Source of the DNA: JBHIYN01 sp041984235
GTDB lineage: Bacteria; Pseudomonadota; Gammaproteobacteria; Ga0077536
Length of the DNA: 64,000 bases
Assembly: GCA_041984235.1 (NCBI GenBank)
Contig: JBHIYN010000004.1
Coordinates: 248,001 to 312,000, forward strand
Direction: 5' to 3'
The notes beneath the pieces were generated by a model. The model was not told where the DNA came from. It ran no database searches and saw only the letters and a program-made list of their open reading frames with translations. This document shows, piece after piece, positions 8,421 to 15,665 of the stretch. Every line of letters begins with the position of its first letter. Positions within the stretch are counted from its first letter, which is position 1. A program made the position numbers and the translations under genes.

Positions 8421-9143
8421 TCAGGCGAGTGCGGCAACGGCGTCGTTGACGATGGCCGGATCGGACCGCTGGTAGTAGTGCGCGCTCTGGTCGATCCAGC
8501 GCACGATCCCCGCCGCATCGACCAGCAGCGTGGTCGGAACCGGCAGGCCGGGCACGCCCGGCGGGCGCACCGTCACGCCCTGGTTGCGCAGGCCGAAGCG
8601 GTCGACGATGACCAGTTCGGGGTCGGCCAGGATCGGCGCGCCGAGCCCGTGCAGGGCGTGGCCGGCGCGGATCAGCGCCGGACCATCGGTGCAGATTGCT
8701 AGCATGCGCACGCCGCGCGCTTCGAGCCCGGGCCGCAGTCGTTCCCATCGCCGCAACTCGGCGACACAGTAAGGTCACCAGTGCCCGCGGAAGAACTTGA
8801 GCAGCAACGGCTGGCCGGCGTAGTCGGCGCTGTCGACCACGGTGCCGTCACCGGCCTCGGCGCGGAAGGCGGGCATGGCGTCGCCGACGGCGATGGCCTG
8901 CGCGGCAGTGCGCTGCGGCGCGCTCGCGTACAGCGCCAGGATCACGCCGCCGAGGATCAGCGCGGTCACCGCCAATCCCGTCCCCGGCGCGCCGTTGACC
9001 AGCACGATGGCCGCCAGCAACGTGCCCAGGCTCCAGGCCGCGACGAAGCCGAGGCGGTTGTGCGGGATGCGCACCCGCCACGCGCACCACGACCACGCAA
9101 CGGTGGCGCCGACGACCAGCAGCAGGGCGAAGAGCGCGAGCAT
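8421..9143 (-). CDS. Membrane-anchored peroxiredoxin, candidate selenoprotein (UGA at Sec123)
   Basis: Read through one TGA (8777-8775), this minus-strand frame encodes 240 residues: three hydrophobic segments (about 2-20, 33-50 and 55-73), then an AhpC/TSA thioredoxin-fold peroxiredoxin domain. Around the TGA the reading is KFFRGHW-TGA-PYCVAEL. Peroxiredoxin-like relatives have F(F/Y)RGxWCPYC, so the TGA sits exactly on the peroxidatic cysteine and Cys126 would be the resolving thiol (UxxC). The frame is kept on both sides: the C-terminal half carries family-like segments LAICTDGP, LADPELVIVDRFG and PTTLLVDAAGIVRW. A SECIS-like hairpin follows. The alternative is a nonsense mutation or sequencing error. 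Automatic gene calling would split it into two fragments (8778-9143 and about 8421-8756). The ATG at 9143 is chosen because TM1 begins there; ATG 9212 is possible. No selA, selB, selC or selD is in this window. Confidence 0.8.
8748..8764 (-). promoter_or_regulatory. Candidate bacterial SECIS hairpin
   Basis: On the minus strand, immediately after the TGA, the RNA reads TCGCCG (8764-8759), loop AGTTG (8758-8754), CGGCGA (8753-8748). The stem is a perfect 6 bp. There are 16 bases between the TGA and the apical loop, and a G occurs in the first two loop bases. Known bacterial SECIS elements have a short loop about 16-37 bases downstream of UGA with an early G, so this element meets the published consensus. 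GC-rich hairpins are common in this genome, so the hairpin alone would be weak; its position gives it weight. Confidence 0.6.
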
Positions 9144-9229
9144 GTGCCAAGACTGCCACGCCCGCCGCGGGCCGGCAATCGCACGGTCGGCTGGGCCGGT
9201 CGCGCCGCGCATGGGAGAATCGCCCCGCC

Positions 9230-10420
9230 ATGACCGCTACCACCGACCTGCCGCTCGACGGCATCCGCGTCATCGACCTGACCAGCGTGCTGTTCGGGCC
9301 CTATGCGACCCAGGTCCTCGGCGACCTCGGCGCCGAGGTGATCAAGATCGAAGCGCCCGGCGGTGACGCCACGCGCGCCATCGGGCCTGCACGCAACCCG
9401 GGCATGGCCGCCGCCTACCTCGGCTGCAACCGCAACAAGCGCAGCGTCCTGCTCGACCTCAAGCGGGCGCCGGCGCGCGATGCCCTGTGGCGCCTGGTCG
9501 AGGGGGCCGACGTGTTCGTGCACAACATCCGCCCGCACAAGATTGCCGCGCTCGGCTTCACCCCCGACGCCGTGCTGGCGGCGCGGCCGGGCATCGTCTA
9601 TGGCGCGCTGCACGGCTACCTCGAGGACGGTCCCTGGGCCGGACGCCCGGCCTACGACGACGTCATCCAGGGCGAGTGCGGCCTCGCCGCGGCGTTCGCC
9701 GCGCGCGACGGCGAGCCGGCCTTCGCGCCGACCGTGATCGCCGACAAGAGCGCTGGCCTGATGGCCGCGACCGGCCTGGTGGCGGCGCTGTTCAAGCGCC
9801 TGCGCAGCGGGCGCGGCGTGTATATGGAGATCGGCATGTTCGAGGCCATGGCCGCCTACACGCTGGTCGAGCACCAGTTCGGCGCGACCTTCACGCCGCC
9901 GGCCGGCACGGCCGGCTACTCGCGCGTGCTGTCGCCGCAGCGCCGGCCCTATCCGACCCGTGACGGCCACCTGTGCATGCTCGCCTACACCGACCGCCAG
10001 TGGCGCGCGTTCTGGGCGCTCGCCGGCCGGCCGGAGCTCGCCGACGACCCGCGCTTTGCGAGCATGGCCGAGCGCACGCGCAACGTCGATGCGCTGTACG
10101 GCGCGGCCGGCGAAGCCCTTGCCGGGCGCACCACCGGCGAGTGGCTGCAGGCGCTCGCCGCGGCCGAGATCCCGTGCGGACGGGTCAACACCTTCGACGA
10201 CCTGCGCAGCAACGCCCAGCTCGAAGCGCTGGGGTTCTTCCGCGCACTGGCGCACCCCAGCGAGGGGGCACTGGAGTCACCGGATACCGGCCTGCGTTTC
10301 GATCGCCGGCCACTGCCGCTGCGCCGGCACCAGCCGCGCCTCGGTGAGCACGGCGCGGAAGTGCTGGCCGAGGCCGGTCTCGACGCCGCCGCGATCGAGG
10401 CCGCACTAGGACGCGACTGA
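9230..10420 (+). CDS. Family III CoA-transferase (CaiB/BaiF type)
   Basis: A 396-residue CaiB/BaiF-family protein that would move CoA between carboxylic acids. The N-terminal Rossmann segment GIRVIDLTSVLFGPYATQV and LGAEVIKIEAPGGD (about residues 13-48) are typical, as is the GNRNKRSVLLDLK-like stretch (NRNKRSVLLDLK near 67). The segment YMEIGMFEAM near residue 200 occupies the place where many relatives have the catalytic Asp region; here Glu is the acidic residue. The start at ATG 9230 is divergent from the peroxiredoxin gene. The 3' end overlaps the GST gene by 15 bases tail to tail. The substrate is unknown. Confidence 0.9.
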   Translation: MTATTDLPLDGIRVIDLTSVLFGPYATQVLGDLGAEVIKIEAPGGDATRAIGPARNPGMAAAYLGCNRNKRSVLLDLKRAPARDALWRLVEGADVFVHNIRPHKIAALGFTPDAVLAARPGIVYGALHGYLEDGPWAGRPAYDDVIQGECGLAAAFAARDGEPAFAPTVIADKSAGLMAATGLVAALFKRLRSGRGVYMEIGMFEAMAAYTLVEHQFGATFTPPAGTAGYSRVLSPQRRPYPTRDGHLCMLAYTDRQWRAFWALAGRPELADDPRFASMAERTRNVDALYGAAGEALAGRTTGEWLQALAAAEIPCGRVNTFDDLRSNAQLEALGFFRALAHPSEGALESPDTGLRFDRRPLPLRRHQPRLGEHGAEVLAEAGLDAAAIEAALGRD

Positions 10421-11224
10421 CGCCGCCTGCTGCGCGATCTTCTCCAGGTAGGGGCCGAGATCGGCGGCGAAGGCGGGCTCGGCGCAGAGCCGCGCGTAAT
10501 GCGCCAGCGCGCGCGGAAAGCGCGCCGCCAGCGCCGCGTCGTGCCATGGCGCAAGGTCGTGCCGCGCCAGCGCCGTACCGCGCGTGCACTCGTTGGCGAA
10601 CAGCGCCAGCTCGGCCGCGAAGCAGATGTCGGCGAGACTGAGGGTGTCGCCGGCAATGAACGCGCCGTGCCGCACGAGTGCACGCTCGATGCCGCCGAGC
10701 CAGTGCGCCAGCGCCTCGCCGGTCTGCGCGTGGATCGCCGGCGTCAGCTCGTCGTGCATCAGCGCGAGCAGGTAGACCTGGGAATCACGCGCGAAGACCA
10801 GGCTGACGTCGAGAAAGCCGTCGATGCGCGCGGCGCTGTACGGGCCGTCGCCGTACAGGGTGCAGGCTTCGCCGCCCAGGCGTGCGACGGCGCGCATGAT
10901 GCTGTTCGATTCGAACACGCCGATGCTGCCGTCGGCGCTGAACGCAGCCGGCACCGTGCCCCAGGGGTGAGCCGCGAGAAAGGCATCGGTCTTGTACAGG
11001 GTGCCGCCGAAGCCGGTGCGCGCCGTGCGTGCGGCGCCGGCATGGCGGGCGCGCAGGGCATCGTCCAGCGGCTCGGCGTCGAAGTCCCACAGCCAGTCGG
11101 CGAGCTCCGGGGCGGGCGCGCCGCGCACTTCGACCGACACCCCGCACAGGCGTGCCGTGATAGTGGCCTTGAAGATGCGCGGATTGGGCAGGTAGGAAAA
11201 GATGCGCAGCTGGGGTTCGTGCAT
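10406..11224 (-). CDS. Glutathione S-transferase family protein
   Basis: A 272-residue GST-fold protein. The N-terminal thioredoxin-like half begins MHEPQLRIFSYLPNPRIFK and includes GTVPAAFSADGSIGVFESNSIMRAVA, which matches the cis-Pro (VPA) and glutathione-binding ES motif of GSTs (the eEF1B-gamma-like group is the closest impression). The helical C-terminal half includes GDTLSLADICFAAEL, the N-capping box segment. A long insertion lies between the first strand and the cis-Pro. The start ATG 11224 follows a GGAGC-type ribosome site and a TACAAT -10 element. It may conjugate electrophiles, which fits neighbouring epoxide hydrolase and P450 genes (inference). Confidence 0.82.
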   Translation of the reverse strand: MHEPQLRIFSYLPNPRIFKATITARLCGVSVEVRGAPAPELADWLWDFDAEPLDDALRARHAGAARTARTGFGGTLYKTDAFLAAHPWGTVPAAFSADGSIGVFESNSIMRAVARLGGEACTLYGDGPYSAARIDGFLDVSLVFARDSQVYLLALMHDELTPAIHAQTGEALAHWLGGIERALVRHGAFIAGDTLSLADICFAAELALFANECTRGTALARHDLAPWHDAALAARFPRALAHYARLCAEPAFAADLGPYLEKIAQQAASVAS

Positions 11225-11255
11225 GCTCGGGCTCCTTGCCGGTGCCGGCAGCGTC

Positions 11256-11261
11256 ATTGTA
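11256..11261 (-). promoter_or_regulatory. Candidate -10 element for the GST gene
   Basis: On the minus strand the hexamer TACAAT matches TATAAT in 5 of 6 positions, 31 bases before the GST start at 11224. No convincing -35 lies 17 bases upstream, so this is only a partial promoter match. Confidence 0.35.
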
Positions 11262-11286
11262 AACGGGGTGGCGCGGCGCCCGGCGG

Positions 11287-11315
11287 ATGACCGCGGGCGC
11301 GACATGCGCTAGATT
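11287..11315 (+). promoter_or_regulatory. Candidate sigma70 promoter for the AMACR-like gene
   Basis: ATGACC (11287-11292, 4 of 6 to TTGACA), a 17-base spacer, then TAGATT (11310-11315, 4 of 6 to TATAAT). The start codon at 11359 follows with a GGGGGAGAG ribosome site. The same -35 form (ATGAC) with 17-base spacing recurs before gspG. Confidence 0.4.
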
Positions 11316-11358
11316 GCCCCGCGCACATTTCGTCGCCATTCACGAGCAGGGGGAGAGC

Positions 11359-12510
11359 ATGGCCGCAAGCGGACCACTGGTGGGCTACAAGGTAATCGAG
11401 CTGGCGGGCATCGGCCCCAACCCGATGTGCGCGATGATGCTCGCGGACATGGGCGCCGAGGTGGTGCGCATCGATCGCCTCGCCGACGCCGGGCTCGGCG
11501 TCAAGATGGATCCCAAGTACAGCCTGCTCGACCGCGGCCGGCGCTCGATCGCGCTGGATCTCAAGCAGCCCGAGGCGATCGAGCTGGTGCTGCGCATGGT
11601 CGCCGACGCCGACGCCCTGATCGAGGGCTTCCGTCCGGGCGTGACCGAGCGTCTCGGCATCGGGCCGGACGCCTGCCTGCAGCGCAACCCGAAGCTGGTC
11701 TACGGCCGCGTCACCGGCTGGGGCCAGGACGGGCCGCTGGCCAAGGCTGCCGGCCACGACATCAACTACATTTCGCTGACCGGCGCGGCCTACGCCATCG
11801 GGCGTGCCGGCGAGCCGCCGGCGCCGCCGCTGAACCTGGTCGGTGATTTTGGCGGCGGCGGCATGCTGCTCGCGCTGGGCGTGGTCGCGGCGCTGCTCGA
11901 AGCGCAGAAATCGGGCCAGGGCCAGGTCGTCGACGCGGCCATGACCGACGGCGCCTCGGTGCTCATGACCGCGCTGTACGGCATGCACGCGGCCGGCCTG
12001 TGGCGTGACGAGCGCCAGAGCAACATCCTCGACGGCGGTGCGCACTTCTACAACGCCTACGAGACCGCCGATGGCAAGTTCATCTCGATCGCCTCGATCG
12101 AAGCGAAGTTCTACGCCGAGCTGCTCGAGCGCACCGGTTTCTCCGATCCCGATCACGCCGCGCACAAGGACCGCACGCAGTGGGCGCCCAACCGCGAGAC
12201 CATGGCGGCGATGGTGAAGACGAAGACGCGCGACGAGTGGTGTGCCATCCTCGAAGGCACCGACGTCTGCTTCGCGCCGGTGCTGTCGATGAGCGAGGCG
12301 CCGGGGCATGCGCACAACGTCGCGCGCCAGACCTTCGTCGACAGCGAAGGCGTGATGCAGCCGGCGCCCGCGCCGCGCTTCAGCCGCACGCCGTCGGCGA
12401 TTCAGAAGGGGCCGTCCGCGCCCGGTGCCGACACCGCGGCGGTGCTCGCGGACTGGGGCGTGTCGGCGGACGAGCTCGCCGCGTTGCGCGACAAGCAGGT
12501 CATCGCCTGA
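11359..12510 (+). CDS. Alpha-methylacyl-CoA racemase-like CoA-transferase III
   Basis: A 383-residue family III protein closer to alpha-methylacyl-CoA racemase than to the transferases. The catalytic acid/base residues seen in bacterial racemases can be matched: His133 in GHDINYISLTG, Asp163 in NLVGDFGGGGM, and Glu248 in SIEAKFYAEL. It would epimerise 2-methylacyl-CoA esters during branched-chain or steroid side-chain beta-oxidation. The ATG at 11359 has a strong GGGGGAGAG ribosome site. It faces the enolase-superfamily gene tail to tail, with 4 bases between the stops. Confidence 0.92.
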   Translation: MAASGPLVGYKVIELAGIGPNPMCAMMLADMGAEVVRIDRLADAGLGVKMDPKYSLLDRGRRSIALDLKQPEAIELVLRMVADADALIEGFRPGVTERLGIGPDACLQRNPKLVYGRVTGWGQDGPLAKAAGHDINYISLTGAAYAIGRAGEPPAPPLNLVGDFGGGGMLLALGVVAALLEAQKSGQGQVVDAAMTDGASVLMTALYGMHAAGLWRDERQSNILDGGAHFYNAYETADGKFISIASIEAKFYAELLERTGFSDPDHAAHKDRTQWAPNRETMAAMVKTKTRDEWCAILEGTDVCFAPVLSMSEAPGHAHNVARQTFVDSEGVMQPAPAPRFSRTPSAIQKGPSAPGADTAAVLADWGVSADELAALRDKQVIA

Positions 12511-12514
12511 GCGT

Positions 12515-13630
12515 TCACACCACGCGGTAGCGCGCCACCGCGTCTTCGTCCCAGGCGAGACCGTTGCCGGGCCGCTGCGGCACCAGCGCGTACCCGTTTT
12601 CGATCAGCAGCGGTTCGCTGAGCACGGGGTTCGCCCAGTCGACGTACTCCAGCCAGTGCCGGGTCGGCGATGCCGCCAGCAGGTGCACGCTGACCTCGGG
12701 AAAGAGATGTGAGGACAGCTCGACGTCGTGCAGTGCCGCCAGCGAGGCCGCGCGCAGCCAGCCGCTGACGCCGCCGATGCGCTGCGCGTCGGGCATGTAG
12801 TAATGCGCCGCGCCGGCCGCCAGCGCGGCCTGCATCTCGCCCGTCGAGCGCAGGTTTTCGCCGATTTGCACGGGCGTGTTCAGCGCCGCCGCGACCCGCG
12901 CCGTACCGGCATAGTCGTCGTGGCGCACCGGCTCCTCGATCCAGTACAGGCCCTCGTCGTCGAGCGCACGGCCGCGCGCGATCGCCGCGGCCGGGGTCAG
13001 CGCCTGGTTGTAATCGCTCATGACCACCACGTCGTCGCCGACCGTCCGGCGCACCGCGCGCACGGTGGCCAGGTCGAGCGCCGCATCGGCGTGGCCGAGG
13101 CGCAGCTTGAGGGCCTTGAAGCCGCCTTCGGCGAGCAGCGCCTGCGCGTCGTCGGCGACCGCCGCCGGCTGTCCCAGCCAGCCGCCGTTGCTGTTGTAGG
13201 CGGGCACCGGCGCCGGCGTCGCGCCGAGCAGGCAGACCAGCGGCAGGCCGGCGGCTTGCGCGTGCACGTCCCAGGCGGCCATGTCGACGCCGGCGAGGAC
13301 CTGGCCGAGGATGCCGTGCGTGTCCTGCAGGCGCAGCCGGCGGCGCAGGTCCTCGTCCAGCGCCAGCGGCTCCACCCACGCGTCGCCGAGCAGCGCGGCG
13401 ACCGCGTCGACGCAGGCCACGACCGGCTTCAGCATGGTCTCGGAGAAGGCGAACAGGTAGGCGCGGCCGGTCAGCCCGGCGTCGGTGTGCAGGTCGAGCA
13501 GCACCAGCGCTGCGCCGGGCAGCGCGCCACTGGCGGTGAGCGGTGGGCGCTGCATCGGTACCAGCACGCCGCGCGCCTCGAGCGCGCGTACCCGCGGCGC
13601 GTTCACGAGTCCCACCGGTGGAGCCTGCAC
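12515..13630 (-). CDS. Enolase-superfamily enzyme (mandelate racemase/muconate lactonizing)
   Basis: A 371-residue enolase-superfamily member. It has a capping domain, then a barrel with the metal ligands Asp206 (SDYNQAL), Glu232 (IEEPV) and Glu258 (IGENL), and a late His308 in SSHLFPEV. The lysine motif on the second strand reads KALKLR, so the usual KxK of mandelate racemase is KxR here (Lys175, Arg177). The fold abstracts a proton alpha to a carboxylate; dehydration, racemisation and cycloisomerisation are all possible. The start is uncertain: GTG 13630 is given, and GTG 13606 is an alternative. It is divergent from the Sel1 lipoprotein gene. Confidence 0.88.
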   Translation of the reverse strand: MQAPPVGLVNAPRVRALEARGVLVPMQRPPLTASGALPGAALVLLDLHTDAGLTGRAYLFAFSETMLKPVVACVDAVAALLGDAWVEPLALDEDLRRRLRLQDTHGILGQVLAGVDMAAWDVHAQAAGLPLVCLLGATPAPVPAYNSNGGWLGQPAAVADDAQALLAEGGFKALKLRLGHADAALDLATVRAVRRTVGDDVVVMSDYNQALTPAAAIARGRALDDEGLYWIEEPVRHDDYAGTARVAAALNTPVQIGENLRSTGEMQAALAAGAAHYYMPDAQRIGGVSGWLRAASLAALHDVELSSHLFPEVSVHLLAASPTRHWLEYVDWANPVLSEPLLIENGYALVPQRPGNGLAWDEDAVARYRVV

Positions 13631-13687
13631 ATGACCGCATCATGACGCACTCCGGCGCCGGCTGTGAACCGGCCCGGCGGTGGCCGG

Positions 13688-13696
13688 TGGTATTAT
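13688..13696 (+). promoter_or_regulatory. Candidate extended -10 promoter
   Basis: TGG followed directly by TATTAT (13691-13696, 5 of 6 to TATAAT) forms an extended -10 element, 29 bases before the ATG at 13726. The -35 is weak, as is usual for extended -10 promoters. It would drive the five-gene run 13726-19439. Confidence 0.45.
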
Positions 13697-13725
13697 CCAC
13701 CGCTGTCTTCCGTCCGAGGCCCGCG

Positions 13726-14256
13726 ATGAACCCTGCCCGCGACCGACTGCGCGCACCGGCCGCCCTGGCACTCGCCGGCCTCCTGCTGGCCGGCGTGCTC
13801 GGCGCGTGCGGGCGCGCGATCGGCGACCCGGTGGAGCTGTTCCGCGCCGGCGAATTCGAGCGCGCCTACGACATTTTCAGCGAACGGGCTGCGGGCGGTG
13901 ACCTGGCCGCGATCAACTTCCTCGGCATCCACTACTACCTCGGCGCCGGCGTCGAGCGTGATCACGAGCGTGCGGCGCGTTATTTCCAGCAGGCGGCGCT
14001 GGCCAACGAGCCGGATGCCCAGCGCAATCTCGGCATCATGTACATGCGCGGGCTGGGCGTACCGCAGGACAACCACCGCGCCTATGCCTGGTTCTTCCAG
14101 TCCTACAGCGGCGGCAACGCGAATGCGCGCGAGTACCTGCGCATGCTGGCCGACAACGTGACGCCGAACGCCGGCGGCCGGGCGCGCGAGTGGGTGGCCA
14201 ACCAAATCCGCCAGCACGCCAACAGCACGGACCCGACACCGCCGGCAGCGCCGTGA
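13726..14256 (+). CDS. Sel1-repeat lipoprotein
   Basis: A 176-residue probable lipoprotein. The signal peptide ends in the lipobox LGAC (Cys about residue 27), and the mature part holds two to three Sel1-like repeats: AAINFLGIHYYLGAGVERDHERAARYF is one unit by its spacing, and DAQRNLGIMYMRGLGVPQDN begins the next. Sel1 repeats are TPR-like scaffolds for protein contacts, here probably in the periplasm. The ATG at 13726 is chosen because it gives a clean signal peptide and lies just behind an extended -10 promoter. The stop overlaps the GTG start of the amidase. Confidence 0.85.
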   Translation: MNPARDRLRAPAALALAGLLLAGVLGACGRAIGDPVELFRAGEFERAYDIFSERAAGGDLAAINFLGIHYYLGAGVERDHERAARYFQQAALANEPDAQRNLGIMYMRGLGVPQDNHRAYAWFFQSYSGGNANAREYLRMLADNVTPNAGGRAREWVANQIRQHANSTDPTPPAAP

Positions 14257-15665
14257 ACGACGCGGGCGAGCTGTGCGAGCGGCCGGCGCTCGACCTGGCC
14301 GCCGCCATCGGCGCCGGCGAGCTTGCGCCGAGCGAGGTGCTCGAGGCCTTCCTCGCGCGCATCGCGGCACGCAACCCGGCGCTCAATGCTATCGTCACGC
14401 TGTGCGCGGACGAAGCGCGCGCGCTCGCTGCTGCGCAGGACGCAATGCCACCCGACCCGGTCCGCCAGCCGCTGCGCGGGCTGCCCATCGCGATCAAGGA
14501 TCTCGCGCTGACGCGTGGCCTGCGCACCACCTTCGGCTCGCCCATCTACGCCGATTTCGTGCCCGACACGGACGAGCTGTTCGTCGCGCGGCTGCGCGCG
14601 GCCGGCGCCATCATCGTCGGCAAGACCAACACGCCCGAGTTCGGCGCCGGATCGCAGACCTTCAACCCGGTGTTCGGCGCCACGCGCAACCCCTACGACC
14701 CCGACCGCACCTGCGGCGGCTCCAGCGGCGGCGCCGCGGTGGCGCTGGCGGCGGGCATGCTGCCGCTGGCCGACGGCAGCGATCTCGGCGGCTCGCTGCG
14801 CAACCCGGCCTCGTTCTGCAACGTGGTCGGCTTCCGGCCGTCGCCAGGGCGCGTGCCGTCGTGGCCGAAGCAGTTCTCCAGCGACCCGCTCGCGGTGCAC
14901 GGCCCGATGGCGCGCTCGGTCGACGACCTGGCCCTGCTGCTGTCGGTCATGGCCGGGCCCGATCCGCGCGTGCCGATCTCGCGACCCGAGCCGGGCCGCA
15001 CCCTGCGCAAGGTGCCGGCTCTGGAGACGCGCGGCCTGCGCCTGGCTTTCAGTCCCGATCTCGGACGCTACCCGGTGGATGCGGCGGTGAGCACGGTGCT
15101 GGAACGCACCCTGCCGGTGTTCGAGGCGCTGGGTTGCTCGGTGACGCGGACGGCGCCCGATCTCGACGGCGCCGACAACGTGTTCCGGACTCTCCGCGCG
15201 TGGATGTTCCTGGCCCGCGGCCGTGCCGATTACGAGCAGCACCGGGCGCGTATGAAAGACACCCTGGCGTGGAACATCGAGCAGGGCATGGCTCTCACCG
15301 CGAGCGACGTCGCGCAGGCCGAGATCGAGCGCAGCGCACTGATCGCGCGCTGCGCGACGTTCTTCGAGGACCACGATTTCCTGCTGTGCGCGGCGGCGCA
15401 GGTGCCGCCGTTTCCGATCGAGCAGGAATGGGTCACGCACATCAACGGCGTGGCGATGGAAACCTATCTCGACTGGATGAGCGTGTGCTGCGCGATCACG
15501 GTCACCGGCCTGCCGGCGATCTCGGTGCCGGCCGGCTTCACTGACGACGGCCTGCCGATCGGTTTGCAGATCGTCGGGCGGCGCTGGGACGACGCCGGGG
15601 TGCTCGCGCTGGCGCGCGCCTTCGAGCAGCGCACCCGCCACGCCGAGCGGCGGCCGCCGCCGTGA
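14253..15665 (+). CDS. Amidase (amidase signature family)
   Basis: A 470-residue amidase-signature hydrolase with the complete Ser-cisSer-Lys triad: Lys82 in IAIKDLA, the cis-Ser at 157 in CGGSSGG, and the nucleophile Ser181 in DLGGSLRNPA. It hydrolyses a carboxamide (the substrate cannot be deduced; relatives include aryl-acylamidases and GatA). The start GTG 14253 overlaps the preceding TGA as GTGA and begins just before family similarity. The end overlaps the next gene in the same way. Cytoplasmic; no signal peptide. Confidence 0.93.
   Translation: MNDAGELCERPALDLAAAIGAGELAPSEVLEAFLARIAARNPALNAIVTLCADEARALAAAQDAMPPDPVRQPLRGLPIAIKDLALTRGLRTTFGSPIYADFVPDTDELFVARLRAAGAIIVGKTNTPEFGAGSQTFNPVFGATRNPYDPDRTCGGSSGGAAVALAAGMLPLADGSDLGGSLRNPASFCNVVGFRPSPGRVPSWPKQFSSDPLAVHGPMARSVDDLALLLSVMAGPDPRVPISRPEPGRTLRKVPALETRGLRLAFSPDLGRYPVDAAVSTVLERTLPVFEALGCSVTRTAPDLDGADNVFRTLRAWMFLARGRADYEQHRARMKDTLAWNIEQGMALTASDVAQAEIERSALIARCATFFEDHDFLLCAAAQVPPFPIEQEWVTHINGVAMETYLDWMSVCCAITVTGLPAISVPAGFTDDGLPIGLQIVGRRWDDAGVLALARAFEQRTRHAERRPPP

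Noticed and set aside
6974..8449. Overlapping plus-strand open frames opposite the epoxide hydrolase and cytochrome c peroxidase
   Set aside because: They are antisense shadows with Arg/Gly-rich products; the minus strand has intact catalytic and heme motifs.
8421..9143. Explaining the split peroxiredoxin by a frameshift
   Set aside because: Both halves are in the same frame; only one in-frame TGA separates them, so no insertion or deletion is required.
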